Source of the DNA: Chrysoporthe austroafricana
Taxonomy: Eukaryota; Ascomycota; Sordariomycetes; Diaporthales; Cryphonectriaceae
Direction: 5' to 3'
NCBI GenBank assembly: GCA_001051155.2
Contig: JYIP02000005.1
Span: forward strand, 4,092,001-4,156,000
Length of the DNA stretch: 64,000 nt
The position numbers and the translations under genes were made by a program. The notes below the pieces were generated by a model that was given only the letters and a program-made list of their open reading frames with translations, ran no database searches and had not been told where the DNA came from. This document shows positions 34,581 to 48,500 of the stretch, piece by piece (the first letter of the stretch is position 1; each line of letters begins with the position of its first letter).

Positions 34581-36618
34581 CGTCGCCAGTCATGCACGTC
34601 AACACCAACATCATAACCACCACCCACCGCCGCCGTCCCCATCAGCCTTAGTGATCTCAAATCTGACGCCCCCAGTGAACTAAAAGCCTCCAGCGCCAGG
34701 TCTACAAAGGGTCGCTGCGCCATACTTCGCTAGCAGACTAAGTCATCGCCCCATGCCGGCGCAGGCTGTGCTCTTTCAGGTCGTAGCCTGATCTTATCCT
34801 GACCCGCAACATGGTAAGGTTTCGTGTGTCCCGACTCAACCTCCCGCCGGGTCCGAGTCTCACGGCACCGATCATCTCGTCCGAGTGCACCTTCGCCACC
34901 TAGGTCACCTAGGGGCGTGCCCACCACTCCTGCCCAGTCTGCTGGTGCCTGGGCGTCAACACGAGCTGGTCTCGGATGCAAAATCTCAAGGAGAGCGTTC
35001 CGTCACAACGCACCGAAGCGCGCCATACGGAGCGTGGGATATCTCCGCCAACAGCTCAACACATAAATGCTCACTTTTTGTCATAAATCCGTGGTACACC
35101 ACCCATCAATAACGGCATTGGATCCCTGCCTCCCACGCACGGCCTCGACCTCTGCACCCAGTCAGACCTCGCCGTCGTTCCCAGACCGTTGTGCTGGGCG
35201 CCTGACCTGCAGCTGAGATGAAACAAGCGGGGCACATTTCCCAATTAGTACGGTGGTTGGTGCCTGCATAGGCGACCAGGACACACTCGGGCCCGTGTCT
35301 GCCGCTCCATTCCCCTCTCGGTATCTGAGATGTCCGGAGGGAAGGGGGCGGAGGCTGACTCTCTCATCTTGACCCCTATCTCCGTCGACGAAAGAGGACC
35401 CGTGGGAGCGATTAGGTCCGCTCCCACATGGCATCTGTTCCTTTCCGTCGACCTGCTGCCGAGATTCGTCAAGCATCATCGTCCCTTAGGACATCTCAAA
35501 CGGCTCACAATGACTGGCCTCTGCGAGGCCAGGTGCCATCTGCCCTAGCAGGAGTCTGCTTGTCGCCGGCTAACACGGCGATCAAATGCTGGTGTGTGTG
35601 TGCGCGCGTGTGTAAAAAAGGGAGGCAGAGAGCGCTAGACTGCTTCTAGAAGATCACATGCAGTCACAGCGCTGTCGGTATACTTACCATTGCACTATAG
35701 TACCAGAGTATGCTCCCGGGACGTCGCCTTGGCGCTGCACAACGGTCCCGACCATAGTACCTAGTAATGAAGACGCTGCCCAGTGCGCCCTCAGCACCAC
35801 AGCTTGCCCTGAGATGTGGTATTGAAAATGGACCTGGCAGTCTGGGGTCCCTTTCGCAGGGACAACGAGGAGTCCTCGGATCCTGGGCCGGTCAATTTGC
35901 CCTTGCCACAAGGAGACTATTACTATGGTACATAGCAGCAGGTCGGCGTTCGTTATCGCTGTCGCGCCTCGTCGAATCATTTCGACATCACTGTCGCAAA
36001 CGGTCCTCGGCGTATCTGAGGGGACGCACCTAGAAGCAACCATCTCAGCCGGTAGCGTTGCGGCCTTCCATGAGGGGCCTGCCGGGCGCATCGCTTGCGA
36101 CCCACCCTGTAGGCCTGACTGAGGTTGTGAAGATGGCGACAACCGGACGACAGCCAGCGTGCGCAGTGTTGCACTGCGATTGGGTACGGAAGCCACGGGC
36201 TGACCCTCCGGCCCTCCAGGGGGCCCCGGGGGACCACGAGGCCGGCTCTCTCCACTTCCAATGAGAGGTACGGCGGTTTATGGTCCGCGGACGGTGCTGC
36301 ACTGAGAAGCAAGTGCCATGCACGGATGTACAGCAGCGCAGTCTGATTCGACACCGCAGGCTCTCCCCATGCCCTCGGGTCCTCCGCATGCTGTCATCGA
36401 AATCACACTCGCCTGCGCACCCTGCGCAGCAGCACGACGAGATTGCGCGAGGCGGCCGTCTCGACAACCACCCTCGAAGAGGCACACGCGCTAGCCCGTT
36501 CGAGGCAGCCTGCCCACGCCCTACTAAGTACCCGCCAGTGGCTGTCGCCGGGACGTCGCGCGCCGGGGGCAAGCACCACTTCTGCCGCCTGCTCCGCGCC
36601 CAGGACCAGGGCCTGGCA

Positions 36619-36670
36619 GTACCAGAGTGCCAGGCTTGGCGGTACCAGGCGTGCCAGGCTTTGGTACCAG
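36619..36670. repeat. 22–23-bp imperfect direct repeat
   Basis: GTACCAG starts at 36619, 36642 and 36664. The first two copies are followed by a GTGCCAGGCTT segment, giving spacings of 23 and 22 bp. Each unit combines the inverted pieces GTACCAG and TGCCAGGC. It falls inside a GC-rich open frame that I do not accept as a gene. Confidence 0.75.
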
Positions 36671-37117
36671 CTCCCAGGCAAGCACGTGCCTCTCCGTGCT
36701 GCCCTCGTCCCTCTGCTCCTCTCCTCGAACCCGGACCCGAAGGCTCGCGAAGCGGATGCGGGTCCCGTCCGAGCGGGTGGGGAGCCCTTAGACGATTGCG
36801 AGAATCGCCAGATTGCGGATACTGTACGGCAGCCTCATTTCAAGCACCCTGGAATTTTGCCCGGAATCTGGCAGCCTAATGCCACCCACAATGGCTCACA
36901 ACTCAGCTTGGTGTGGCCGATCAGTCGATGCCAGCCCGCATCGGACCTCAAGATGCGAAACAATGTCGCATCGCGTCCGACGCAAATGCAGCTGCCTCGT
37001 GGGACCTACAGCGATGCTGCAACGCAGGCGGGCCTCCAGGAGAGCCTTGGTGTATCACCACCGCCCACCAGCGCTGCCGCGAGGCAGACTCGAGATCTAC
37101 TATGTAGAGGAGGAGAA

Positions 37118-37128
37118 GGGGGGGGGGG
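37118..37128. repeat. G run of 11
   Basis: An uninterrupted run of 11 G in purine-rich context. Similar runs of 7 or more G or C occur at about 26490, 27525, 30462, 31406, 34245 and 41091, all inside the gene-poor island. Confidence 0.85.
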
Positions 37129-39526
37129 CGCAGGGGCCTGTCGACTTCTCGCTGCCGACACAGTGTTCCCGGGGGATTGGGGGGCATCCCAGAGCTGCAC
37201 AAGGGCCCGACCAGGGTTGGCGGAGGATGAAGCGACCCAACCCGACATCCCGCAGCACACTTCACCAGTGGCCAGACCTCAGGGTTGAAACGCGGTGGCG
37301 GCAATTCCTTCATCGAGAGAGGATCACCACGTTCCAAGCAGTCACATCTGCCATCTGCACCTGCAGCTGCTTCCTGCACGCCGAGGATCATGTCTCATTT
37401 TGTGGTGTCAACAACGAGGTGGCTTTCGCTTCGGCTCTCCTGTGGCGCCTGGCCCGGCCACCAGGCATTGCTGTCAACTGGTGACAACGATGAGACGAGA
37501 TGCCTCCTGCTGCCCGTCATCCCGTTTTCCCCCTCCCCCCTCCCCCCTTCCCCCTCCCGACTGAGGTCCAGTGTGGCCCACCTCGTGATCTCATCGCCCA
37601 TCGAGATTCCCTCCCTATCCAGCTCCTGGGACGTCGGCCCTCACATGGCGCCTCTGGTATGCTCAGTATACTGAATACCTACGTCACCCGGTGTGATTAC
37701 GCTATCAGGCCCACCCCGTTACTTACCTACCCAGCACAGTGGTGCATTCCCTCCAGGCACTCAGTTGGGTGCTGAGGACGCAATAAAGGGCATATTCCCG
37801 ATTGGCCTCGAGCCGGTGCCGACCCCAGTCGCGAGCGCGGGGGTGTCCCAGGTGCAGGCCGCAAGGACCAGGGCGCAATCTAAGATCCCTGCACCCCTCG
37901 ACGGCGCTGCATCCATCCCTGCCGTCCCCCAAACCAGCGTGCCCAGCCGTGCCAGCGTGCCCGCCCGCTATCCCTCACGGCGGCAAGGCTGGCGCAGAAG
38001 ACAGCCCGGCCTGACCCAGCTGCACCGCGCTTGTCTGCAGGCCAGCTCGCAGCCGATTTAGCCGCGCTCCGTCGCACAGCCTTGCAGCCTCCAGGCACAC
38101 GACGTACGGACACTATCTTTAGAACCCAACGCAGAGGACTAAATTCTGCCACGGCAAGATCGCTAGCTAGCCCGCAGCGCTGCCTCATCTCGATACCGTG
38201 GAGGGCACTCTCGTCAGAGACGCTGCGTTCTCGGCATAGCGCGCCGGCCGGGTGGAGATTGCCAGGCCCGTTGCTGGCCCGCAAGAACTGCTGTGTACAA
38301 TATGGGTGTACCGGACGCTGTACCGTGTATCCTGCGGCAACGTCTTCTCGCAACTACTGTGCGTTATCGTGCTTACCTGCCGGGCTTAGCCCAAGGGCGT
38401 GAGGGGCGGGGACCGACGTTTTCCGAAGGCCCAGCTCCTTGCGACTCCAGAGGCCCCTTCGCCCTGAACAATATCTGCCGGGATCGCGCTGCGGGCCGGG
38501 GCGCTGTCGAGTCGCTCCAGGTGGGCCCTCAGTTGCCCAAGCGAAACAAACCTGCCATAGTGAGCAGGACGACGACCACTGGCGATCAACAACACCCGGT
38601 AGCGGCGGAGGCTTCACGAGTCGCGTACCATAGTCTGGACACCGCTACGGACACTAGTGGCCGATCTCCCCCAGAGCGACAACCGGCATTGGCGCAAGTC
38701 CAGTGACCCGCAAGTGTAGTGCTGAGTACAGCTTAGCCTGCGATAGTAGTGTACTACCCCCGCTGCGCAGTACCACAGTCCTGTCCTGTGGTACGTGCGT
38801 GCTCTGTGAATGCGCTACCCGGTACTGGAAGGAATATGACAGCTCATGCTATTCTTAGTATTGACGGGATTTGCACGGGTTTGCGAAGCCCGCCGGGTCC
38901 TTTGAGGGACCTGGGTTGCGAGCCCAGGAAATGAGATGTAGCACCCACCAGACCAGGAACGGCGGGACACCCTCGAGACCAACCCGCCTCTGGCATGTGT
39001 AAAGGGCAGCCTGTACCGTTGGTCGTCGAGGGAAATGGGCTTCCCCGACGGCGCGGCCGCCGGAAGCCCGCGGAGTAGGTGTTTCGTCGGCCGCGGCGGG
39101 TGGGGCTCGATGCCTCGACGCAGGAGTTGTGTGCTTACTTACGAGTTCTTCGTTTTCCAACCTCTCATACTACACAGCCGCTCCGCAGGGTGGCACAATG
39201 CTTACTCTCCTGCGCCTGTGTAACCAGGACGCTTACACCCTAGCCGCCCGTGGTGTACGGCCTGTGGACGATGGGACAATTTTGCCCTCCGCACAGGCAC
39301 CAGAACAGGAAAGGCCTCGTCGACCGTCATATTACACGCGAATCAGGATGCTGGCAGCGCACGGTATCTCCCAGTCCGGCCCACCCTGGGGTCTATTTTG
39401 TTCCGTCTCTGTGGGGACGATAGTCGAACCCATCGCTCAGCGGGCCCATCGGCGCGGTCGGGACCGTTCGCGACAACGCCCGCGGACTCATTGGTGCGCT
39501 GGGAGGCGATTGCGTGTGCGGGCATC

Positions 39527-39570
39527 GTGTGGGTGTGGGTGTGGGTGTATGTGTGCGCGTGTGCGCGCAC
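39527..39570. repeat. GT/GC alternating simple repeat
   Basis: GTGTGGGTGTGGGTGTGGGT is followed by GTATGTGTGCGCGTGTGCGC and AC, a largely alternating purine–pyrimidine stretch. Non-coding. Confidence 0.85.
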
Positions 39571-42500
39571 CTGTTTGAGGGGATGTACAGTACTTTCTAG
39601 GAGAAGTGGATAGCCCGGGGCTGATTCGCACCAACTGGGTCCACGAGCCCCCTACGTCCTTGCTAAGGGACTAAGGTAGAGAGGCCCAAGACAATTAGAG
39701 GGCCTGCTAGTACGTACTCAATACTATGGTACCGTGGGTACCCTGTCTGGATCCGCTCTGTACGGGCCCGACTGGAGAAGGAAAATTGTTAGCGTCACCG
39801 ACACGGCGTCACAAACGGCTGCGCGGGCCATCGTGCGGCAGGGCGAGGTCTGGCGACACATCCGCCACTTCTGAACCACGAGGCCGCAACGTGGGACTCA
39901 CACTTGCGGTGACAATGCACACGATGCCGCCCGCGCCCGCAGCACGGCCGGCGGGTGGTGTCCGCGGCAGGTAGCGCGCATCTGCATCATGCCATACCGC
40001 ACTGCACTGCGCTGCTGGCACCGCGAAGGATCGCTGGCGTAGAGGGTCCTCCCGTCCGCCCGCCTGGAGATGATGCGTGTCAAGCCCTACGGGGCTCCCT
40101 GCCGCCACCAGCCAGCCAGGCCTGCATGGTGCACATGGTGCTGATCTCTCCCCCTCGCCCTCGCGCGCAAAAAAGAAACACCAGATCAGCCAATGGTCGT
40201 CAGCGCCATCGCTCTGGGCGTCAGCAGCACGCGGCCTCTTGCCCCTTCTCGACCGGCCGCATTTCCCTCCGCCGTACCACGCCGCGGCCAGATCTTGGTC
40301 GGCATGGGGGAAATCGCCCCGAGACCCTTCGGGCGCTGTGTGGCATGGCGCGGGGACCGGCGTGGCTGCAGCCCTCCTTACCTGTTTTTTTTTTTGGTTC
40401 TTCGGGCTGCGCGATGCGGTGTGATGCGGTGGCATCTGCTACGTAGAGCCGCGGATGTGCGGGTTGCTGCTGCTGCTGGCTGCTGCGACGGCGGCTCATG
40501 GAGAGCTGCAGGCCCCCCGTCCCCTCTCCTTCTCCCTCTGCGGTGCTTGGCCTGTAGGCAGCGAGACCCAAGACAGGGCACCCTACGTGGTCCCATCCCC
40601 AGCATACACTGCAGGGCCTGACCGACCGCAGAGCAAACCCCGGGCCCTGATCTCGCCCTCGTGTAAGATGATTGGGCCAGGAACGATGCTTGGCCGGAGA
40701 CCCACAGCGGTGCGAGAACGACGTTCTCGTGGCGAGCATGAACTCGCTCCAGGGCCTCCCTGGTGGACTCGCTCGCCGACCGGCCGCATAATTGGTCGAC
40801 AATGCCACTCAGCAGGGCGGACTCGATGGCGGTCCCGTGATTTGACTGCTGTTACCTGGGGGCGGGCCTGACAATCTTGTGCCCCCTTTCGGCTAAGGTC
40901 ACTGGACCTGCTGCGGTGGCATCATCGGCTCTTGCGCTCTCCTTCGAGCGTCGAATCTGCCTAGAAAAATTGGGCCTCTGGTGGACTCAGATCTCGGGTC
41001 TTGGTGGTCGGGGAGATCCAAGAAGGGTTCAGGATCCTGCACAGATCGCAGCGGCTGACATCAGCGGAGGCTTCGACAATCTCTCGAGGGAGGGGGGGGG
41101 CTCCGTCAAGCCGAGTCCGAAGTGGCCGGCGGACGGACTACTGGACGGCTGCGAGTCGTTCCGGCGGAGGCACAGCGGGAGCCCAGCCTATAGACAGACG
41201 GCTATCGTGTGTCAGGTGGCAGGCTCTCGCTGCTCATCACCGAGAGACCCTCGTGCGTGTGAAGTGCCATTCGCTTCGGGGTGCAGAAGGACCTTGCACC
41301 TAGGCTCCGTGACCCTCAGCTGCTGCAACCATCGGATTTCGGAGGGACCAGGACCAAAGTCGCGAGGGCCCTGCGCCTAAGCCCGCGGCATGTGGGCAGG
41401 AGGATGCCCATGTGGCATGTGAGATTTGGAGCTGCGCGATTTGCTCCCAGCAGCCCCTCCATCATACGATGGGGCCTGGGCAGAGATTAGCCACGGATGA
41501 CAATACTACAGGTCGCCAGCGAGAATGCGACCCGACGCGGCAGTCCTCCCCACGGACCTGGCCTTGACAAGCAGGGACCTCCCCGCAGTCTCAACGGCCC
41601 CCCTTTCCTCCTCGTCGCCGTCCCACCCACCCATGCTGCACAGACATCTGGCGAGCTCCAGCCCTACGGGCACCAAGTCCCGCGAGCCTACGGCAGAGAG
41701 CTGTCGGTGGGTGACGCCTGCGGACGCGCCGCACCCTACCTGCTGGCGCCTACCTGCTGGCGTCTCTTGGGGGTGGGTGGTGAGGTGTCTCTGCCGGCCC
41801 CGTGCCGCCAGAGCGCCAGGACAGGACAGGCGGGATCGGCTGGACCGCCTGCGGATCGTGACTAACGAGGGCTGGCTGCTGGCCTGGCACACTGCATCTC
41901 CTGCAGCAGACTGAGCCCTTGGTAATAACGTCGACCGCAGCCGCTGGCTCTCGGGCTGCGACGGGCGAGATGCGAGACCCTCGAGGGCTTGTCTCTGCTC
42001 CCATGCCAGTCCCGCTCTATGGAACACCGCCTGCGGCCTCGATACCACGAATGTAAGTACGGACATACTGTACTATGGGTAGGTCCAGCGGCGTGGGCGG
42101 GGGGTCTGCCTGGCATAAGATGTCACACCCTGGCTGCTTAGCCCTGCCCTAGTTACTGCCTGGCTACATAGTACACAGTCGCATGCTACGCTGACGGGGT
42201 TCTTTTGTAGACCCCTAGCCCCTGCTCACCTCTGTACCGTAGTACGTGTGAACCGCGGTGGGCCCTCGAGCGGTGATCGTCCGGGCTAGGTCGACTACCG
42301 TGCCGGTGTGAATGTCTCTGCGTGCTGGGCCTCGCCGTCGGTGGCCACACTGGTCGGCCTGGGTCGACCAATCTTTCGAGCGGCCTGTCGAGAGACGTGC
42401 GCTGGCGATGTTCTGCGGTAGGGCTGTGTCCGACCCGTGATCCATCTCTACTGGTCATGGTTCTCGCGACCTGCATGCAGCCAGGTTATTGTGCGTGGGG

Positions 42501-45500
42501 CTGGAAAGCCACGAGCCAGCAGAGCCAGCATTTGCCCAATCGCGCCGCGGCCATGCCAGAGCCCCCACGGGGAAGGCCAGCAGGGCCGGGCTGCGCTGTC
42601 TGCCACCGACTTGTTGTCGTCCGGGCGCATCGTGTTGTTGGGTAGCATTGTGAGATCTCGGTCCCGGCGTCAGAGACGACGGCCAGCCGCGACTTCGAGA
42701 CCGACGGTGCCGTCCGGTTCGCCTGTGAATACGGCATGCGGAGGGCTGCACCTTGATGTCAGGACGCCCCCTATTGCCTGATGATCACAGGAGAATGTGC
42801 CAGGTTCTGACGCCCCCTCCCCCTCTTCGCCTCGCGCGTAAGAGGATACGCGTGACAAGATATGGCTGTACCAACCAGTCCCCGACAGCCCACTAGCCAT
42901 GATTACCGCTAATGGTGTTGGCAGGGCGACTTGTGTGCTGCGGGTGTGTGTGTAACCGCACCAGAGTGGCCCTCAAATTTGGCCTCATGCAGCTGGGGTC
43001 CTTCTTAGATGCATAGGCTCTGGCGCAGATGAACGCCCTCAGTGCCGCTCGAGTTACTAACAAGTCTGCCATGCCATTCGCCGGCGTTCAGTTGGCCCCC
43101 AAATATGTGGTCTATCAAGGGCACTTTTTTGGGCAATGCCTCTACTCTCGTGATACAAGCCGGACGGCCCGTCTGAGAAGACCTCAACTCAACCCCCACC
43201 GATGAGCCTCGGCTGGAGCATAGGTACCATCAGAAAGTGCTCGCTCTCTCGCTCTCTCCGTCGGGGTGTGCCGTTGTTTCTTTTCCCTACTCCCTTTCGA
43301 GTCCGAAACACCAGAGACCAGTCGCAGATAATTGTCCGAGCCGTGGCCGAGAGCGACGCGCTGACCTGCCACTCCCGTCGCCACCACATTTTGGCTTATT
43401 GTCTTGCTATCTAGTCTCGAGATTCTCTCTCTCCCTCTCAGCGCTAGCCCGATACTATCCGGCCTGTCTTGGATATTTCAGATCTGTTCAAGTCACAAGC
43501 ATCGATCCGAGCCTTGTGGCTTGCGAGCAGAGTCGCACAGCGGTAAGGCTAACACAGTATTTGCGTCACTGCTGCGCGTGTGTGACCGATACCAGCTACC
43601 ATTTGTGTCATTTCTGTATAGACAGCTTGCGAATTTGTGTTTCGACCGCCGTGGCACAGGTTTTTAGTACTACACGCTTCCTTCAGCCTTACGACGATCC
43701 AGATGACTGCATGAGAAAGCCGTGACGCTACACGCCGTACCTGCTGCTGACGACCTCCAAGTGTGAGATATCGATATGATGGGTTCAGATCTGCTTTGGT
43801 TTCGCGACCGGCTTGCCGTGTTCGTCTCCTCTGCATACGTACTTAGGCAGCGGGCATTGCAGGCCGGTGTCCGGGAGCGTCAGACCACATGGCAGATCGG
43901 TCTAAAATATCTGTCATCTTTTCAATGTAATTTCCCTAGTGAAATGACGACGAGGATTATAGCTCACGTACTACTGAATGAGACCTCAACAAACTCCCTG
44001 CTCACACGCCTGAAGCCGTGCGACGCTGAGTGGCTTTCACGCCGCGACCGCTGGTGCCGTTTCTTTACCCGAAGACCGCCGGTCCCGTATCCATGACCGC
44101 CCGCCGCAGAGGGCAAAATATCTCGGGAGCTGCCTAGTTCGGACTGCTGAAAAGAGATTGCCACTCTGGCCCACGGTCCGGAGGCTCAGAGGGGGGCATC
44201 GTAATCTCAGCGATTTCCCTTCAGCCTTGCTCAGCCTCGCGCGAGCGTTATCAACCGCAATAGGCTGGGGCCCAGGCGCCGGACAGACTGGCGCCCGGAA
44301 TTCATCCCGCGCCCTCCCGGGGTGCTATCTATCTATCTGCCTCATACGAGGCCTTCGTTTCCCAGCCAGGCAGGCTTTGTAAGCCGTTGTCCGTTGACCG
44401 CCCGGTGCATCCCGGTCGGCTGTTGACGTGTCGTGGGGACTGCCGGGCCACCTGTCGCCGGTTTAAGCATGTGATGCGCTGTGCATTCGGGCCAGCCGAA
44501 GTTCGTGGCAGACATCGTGAACTTCGTGCCAGGAAGCGTTTCTACGGTTTAGGAAACCATCGATAGGCCCTTAGGCGCCCGGAAGACTCACAAGCTCGCT
44601 GGGCAAAATGTTAGGCACACCGACTCGTTCCGGATGATAGCCAGTGAATGTGGGCTGGAGGTAGCTGAATCTCGCTTCCCCTACTTAGCAGACTACTTCA
44701 GGCCTGGAACGTACTATGTATCCATTTTCGCGTTAGCTAGAACGATGTCGAGTGGACTCCGTGGCTCTAAGGTTGGGTTGGCAGCAGGACCATTGGCTCC
44801 GTAGACTACAGGTTGGGGCATATCTTGAGACTTCTCACACCCCCCTTCAGTCCCAACTCTCCTAATCTTCAGGTATGTGTCGAGGTGGGCCGGAGGCCAT
44901 CCAGTCGTCCCGATCATCACCGCCCGTATGTCGCCAAAAGCGCATGATAGTGACTGACCTTGGACTCTGCGTGCTGCTCAGTGTCCACTTATCATCTTCG
45001 TGTAAGGCCTAGGTGATGCCAGACATCAAGATGATCCCCACACAAGTCCACGTCCTCGCCACGAGAAGCCCTCGCGACACCCTTGCCCTTGTGCCATGCA
45101 CTCATGATGTTTTGGAAACGTGCCGCCACGCCGTGCCCGACCCCTCGACGGGCAAAACGAACCCTGGAGGCAACCCAGTGGACTTCGAAAGATGCCCACG
45201 GTGTACATCCGCGAGGGTACAAACGAGACAAAACCATCGACATCTGGGGAGTCGACGGCATGCACACACCCCCGTGGCCTGCTTCGCCGCCCGTCAAGCG
45301 AAATCTCGTGCGCGCCATGACCATGCACACATGATTTGCCCCTGCAGCTACCAATCGCCGTCGTAATCTGCGGTTCGTGGGAGAGCCCAAGCTGCATGGC
45401 AGGATTGGTTCCGAAACACCAGCAGCCATGCGCCGCAGACCATCGCGAGCCCCCCCTCGGGACGTCGCGGTACGTAGTAGACCTGCGTGCCTGCATAGAG

Positions 45501-48500
45501 AAAGCCTTGGCAGGTACAGAGAGACATCGACCTGCAGCGAGCCCTCCTCCGCGTCCGCGTCTATGATCCTTACAACCTTAGATCCTTCGCGTCTATACGA
45601 GTGTCCAGATGCGTGTAAGCCTGGCCGCAGTCCGGCGGCGACATGTGGGAACCTCAAACAACAGGGGCGGGATGCCTGCTCAACTGCCCACGACACCACG
45701 TTTTCTGCTCGAATCCTTCTCGCGATGTTGGCCCATCGTTCATCCCGCCGCCGAGCTCAACAACATCTGATCCATGATCGCCACACCTGTTCGTGCCGGG
45801 TATGCTAAGAATAGCTGCCGGATCCTTCGGGTGTTCAACCCTCGACACGACGGGCCCTTCCATCATGGACTCTTGCGCTCCGTGAAAAAGCATCCCCAAC
45901 GGACGACAAGTTCCCAATTCCATCTGCTGGAGCTATGTCACGTTTCTATCGCTGCTGTCACCCGCAATCTCTAGCCGGTGCAGCCGACAGCCGACTTAGC
46001 GAACCCCCAACGACGATACCAGTATGCGAACATGTGAGCGGAGATTAACTGCCGGTTGGTTTGACAGCTCGTTTCGTTGGCCGCCTCAACGGCCACCTCA
46101 ACGGCCGCTTCGGGTTCTGGAGCCATCAAGGATCGCCACTCGGCACCGACGCGTTCGCCGGTCCCCACTTCAGGTTGATTGACAGCGCCTTGTTGGGACA
46201 CGCCTTGCTGGGAGAGTTCAGACGAGGCAGAAAGGATTTACCGCCGTAAAATGGCTTTAGGCAGCCGAATAGCAGCGCCTACGCGCGCTTGAGTGTTTGA
46301 GGTGGTTGGGGGTAATGCAGGGGGATGGCAGCCTCGAACGAGGCTATGCACGGCTTGCTAAATACGGCAGCCACCGCGATATCAGAATAGACGTTGCGAG
46401 AGCCACGGGCACTGTGGCGACAGAGATGCGTCTCGAACTGTCGATCGGGTGATTCTGGACCACCGGCTCGCACAAACTGTGACTTCACAAGCTTGAGGCC
46501 GGGGCAGGGGCACCACTCCTCACGCAATTGTTGGCGAACATCACCGCCCGCTCTTGTGGCACATTGTCGAATGAAAGCCCCTAGCACTTGTTAGGTTTCG
46601 ATCTTGATCCCACTCGTGAGGCGGAAATAGACAGACACGGGAATAGAGACTTCGGGTCCGGGCAGTCTCGCCTTTTTTTTTTTTAGAGCTGATAGAACAG
46701 CATACGATATGCTATTTTGGAAGGCATCGGAGACACCCAAAATTGCCGTTGCTTTGCCGAGAGTCCGCGAGCCTTGTGAGGGACAACAGCATGCGTTTGT
46801 GTGCGCTGCCCGCCGAGCTCGGACATCGCCTTGGTAGGCGTGTGGCAGCGATGCGTTGAATGAGCGCGGTCTTATCGATGGAAGTTGACTTTGTTCTGAA
46901 TCGGCAGCCTGAATCGACCAGATTGGACTGTCTTCTATTGTTCTCCAGCACCCAGAACTCGTCTTCACGCAGAAGCCATTGTATATTGCGGTCCAAGTAG
47001 GCTCAGGGTTCTCAGGATTCCGTCGCCAGTCGTATGTGGACTTTGCTGGTCGACCTGACGCTCCTGTTCACAGGCTACTAAGCCAATTGAATCGGTGGCG
47101 GAGAAGCGGATGTAGCGTCAGTATCGAAAACCGACACTGTGAAGTTGAAGCCTCATCGGTAGGGTGCTTCGTGAGGTGTGCCGTCGCAATGAGCAGACAA
47201 TTATCGTCGGATATTCGTAGACAATGACCTTGAGTTTAGGATGGATAGCGACTCTACCATTGCTCGCATCGGCCGTAAAACCATCTGTAGCTTCTGTGCA
47301 TCCGCGGCGGCTCCAATAGCCCCCTGATCCAGCTCGACGATGAAGCTCGGTTAACGGTCTATGTCTCCGAGCATCTGATTCGGAAGGAGGGTGCACAGCA
47401 CCCAATATTTAATGTCGTGAGGTATAATGTCTGGTAGACAAGACGTACGGCCTCGTCTAGATTCTGCCAAAGACAGCTAAGTAGACTTGGCGTATGGTCG
47501 GTTTCATTCTGGCCTGTATAATGCTTGAGTATCCTCGCTGGCGATGATGAGCCCCCTCAGACGCCAATGTAGCTACTTCTGAAGATACCTCCCGATCGCA
47601 GAGTGACAGAGACCGTCAATGATGTCGAAAATTGTGAAAGAAGTAGTTGATCGCGTTCCAAAAGCTCTCCCATCACTCACATGGGACGCGGTAGTACGCT
47701 ATCGTGAAAAGCAATCTGGTGCTATAATGGACGTCTGATCACCTCGAGAAGTCGAGGACCTCGGTCTTGAGTCAGCACGCTGTGGTTTCATGTCTGGAAT
47801 ATGGACATACGTGATGTCTCGTCCGGCTGTCCTCAACATCGAATGAAGCCAATGCCATGCCAGAGAGATTGTGCTATGACCTGGACCACTCTAGGTCAAT
47901 CTTGCGCGGTCGACTCGTGTGCTCTTGCTTTGTAAAGTGCGAGCGGTCAAGTCTGAATCATGAAGTCGGCCAGAACCTGTCTCGGTCAATGGATTGCCGG
48001 AAACGTAACGATCTATTTCATCTTGACCACTCTCGAGTAACAGAAGGGCCTTTCCTCGCGCGTATCATCGCAGATCACTATCAGGGATGTATCTGACTTC
48101 ATTTGCCCTGTCGAATCCTCACGAGTCCGCTAGAGTGCTGTGCCTGCACAGTAGAAGAGATGCAGTTGTTAAGGTGAGGCCGGTGGCGGGCCTGTAGCAG
48201 ACTCGTCAGCCTCAAGAAAGCTCGCTCGGTTGCGGGATATCTTCAAAGACGTAGGAGCATTCAAGAGGACCAAGTAACAACGCGTAGACAGCGCCACGAC
48301 TGTATTTTTAAAAGCCATCCAACCACTTTAGAGCGGTCGTATCTCCCGAGAGTGAGAGGATAGTACTTCTCGATCCAATCAAGCATCTTGAGACAGCCGG
48401 TTAATTTGACGAAGCCTTGGCGGACGGGATATGTTCGGCGAGATGCCCAAGATCAAAGCCGTATTGAGCCTAATAATCGCGGAAAGCCTGTACTTCGGCC

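Noticed and set aside
36443..37288. 281-codon plus-strand open frame
   Set aside because: No domain, no steady codon bias, overlapping long frames on both strands in GC-rich DNA, and an internal non-coding repeat near 36,619.
39809..40808. Overlapping 195- and 208-codon minus-strand frames and opposing plus frames
   Set aside because: All frames are open together because of high GC; composition is Arg/Pro/Ala-rich as expected from random GC-rich DNA.
44992..45699. 235-codon minus-strand frame
   Set aside because: No recognisable motif, and two other frames are open over the same bases; I could not defend it as a gene.
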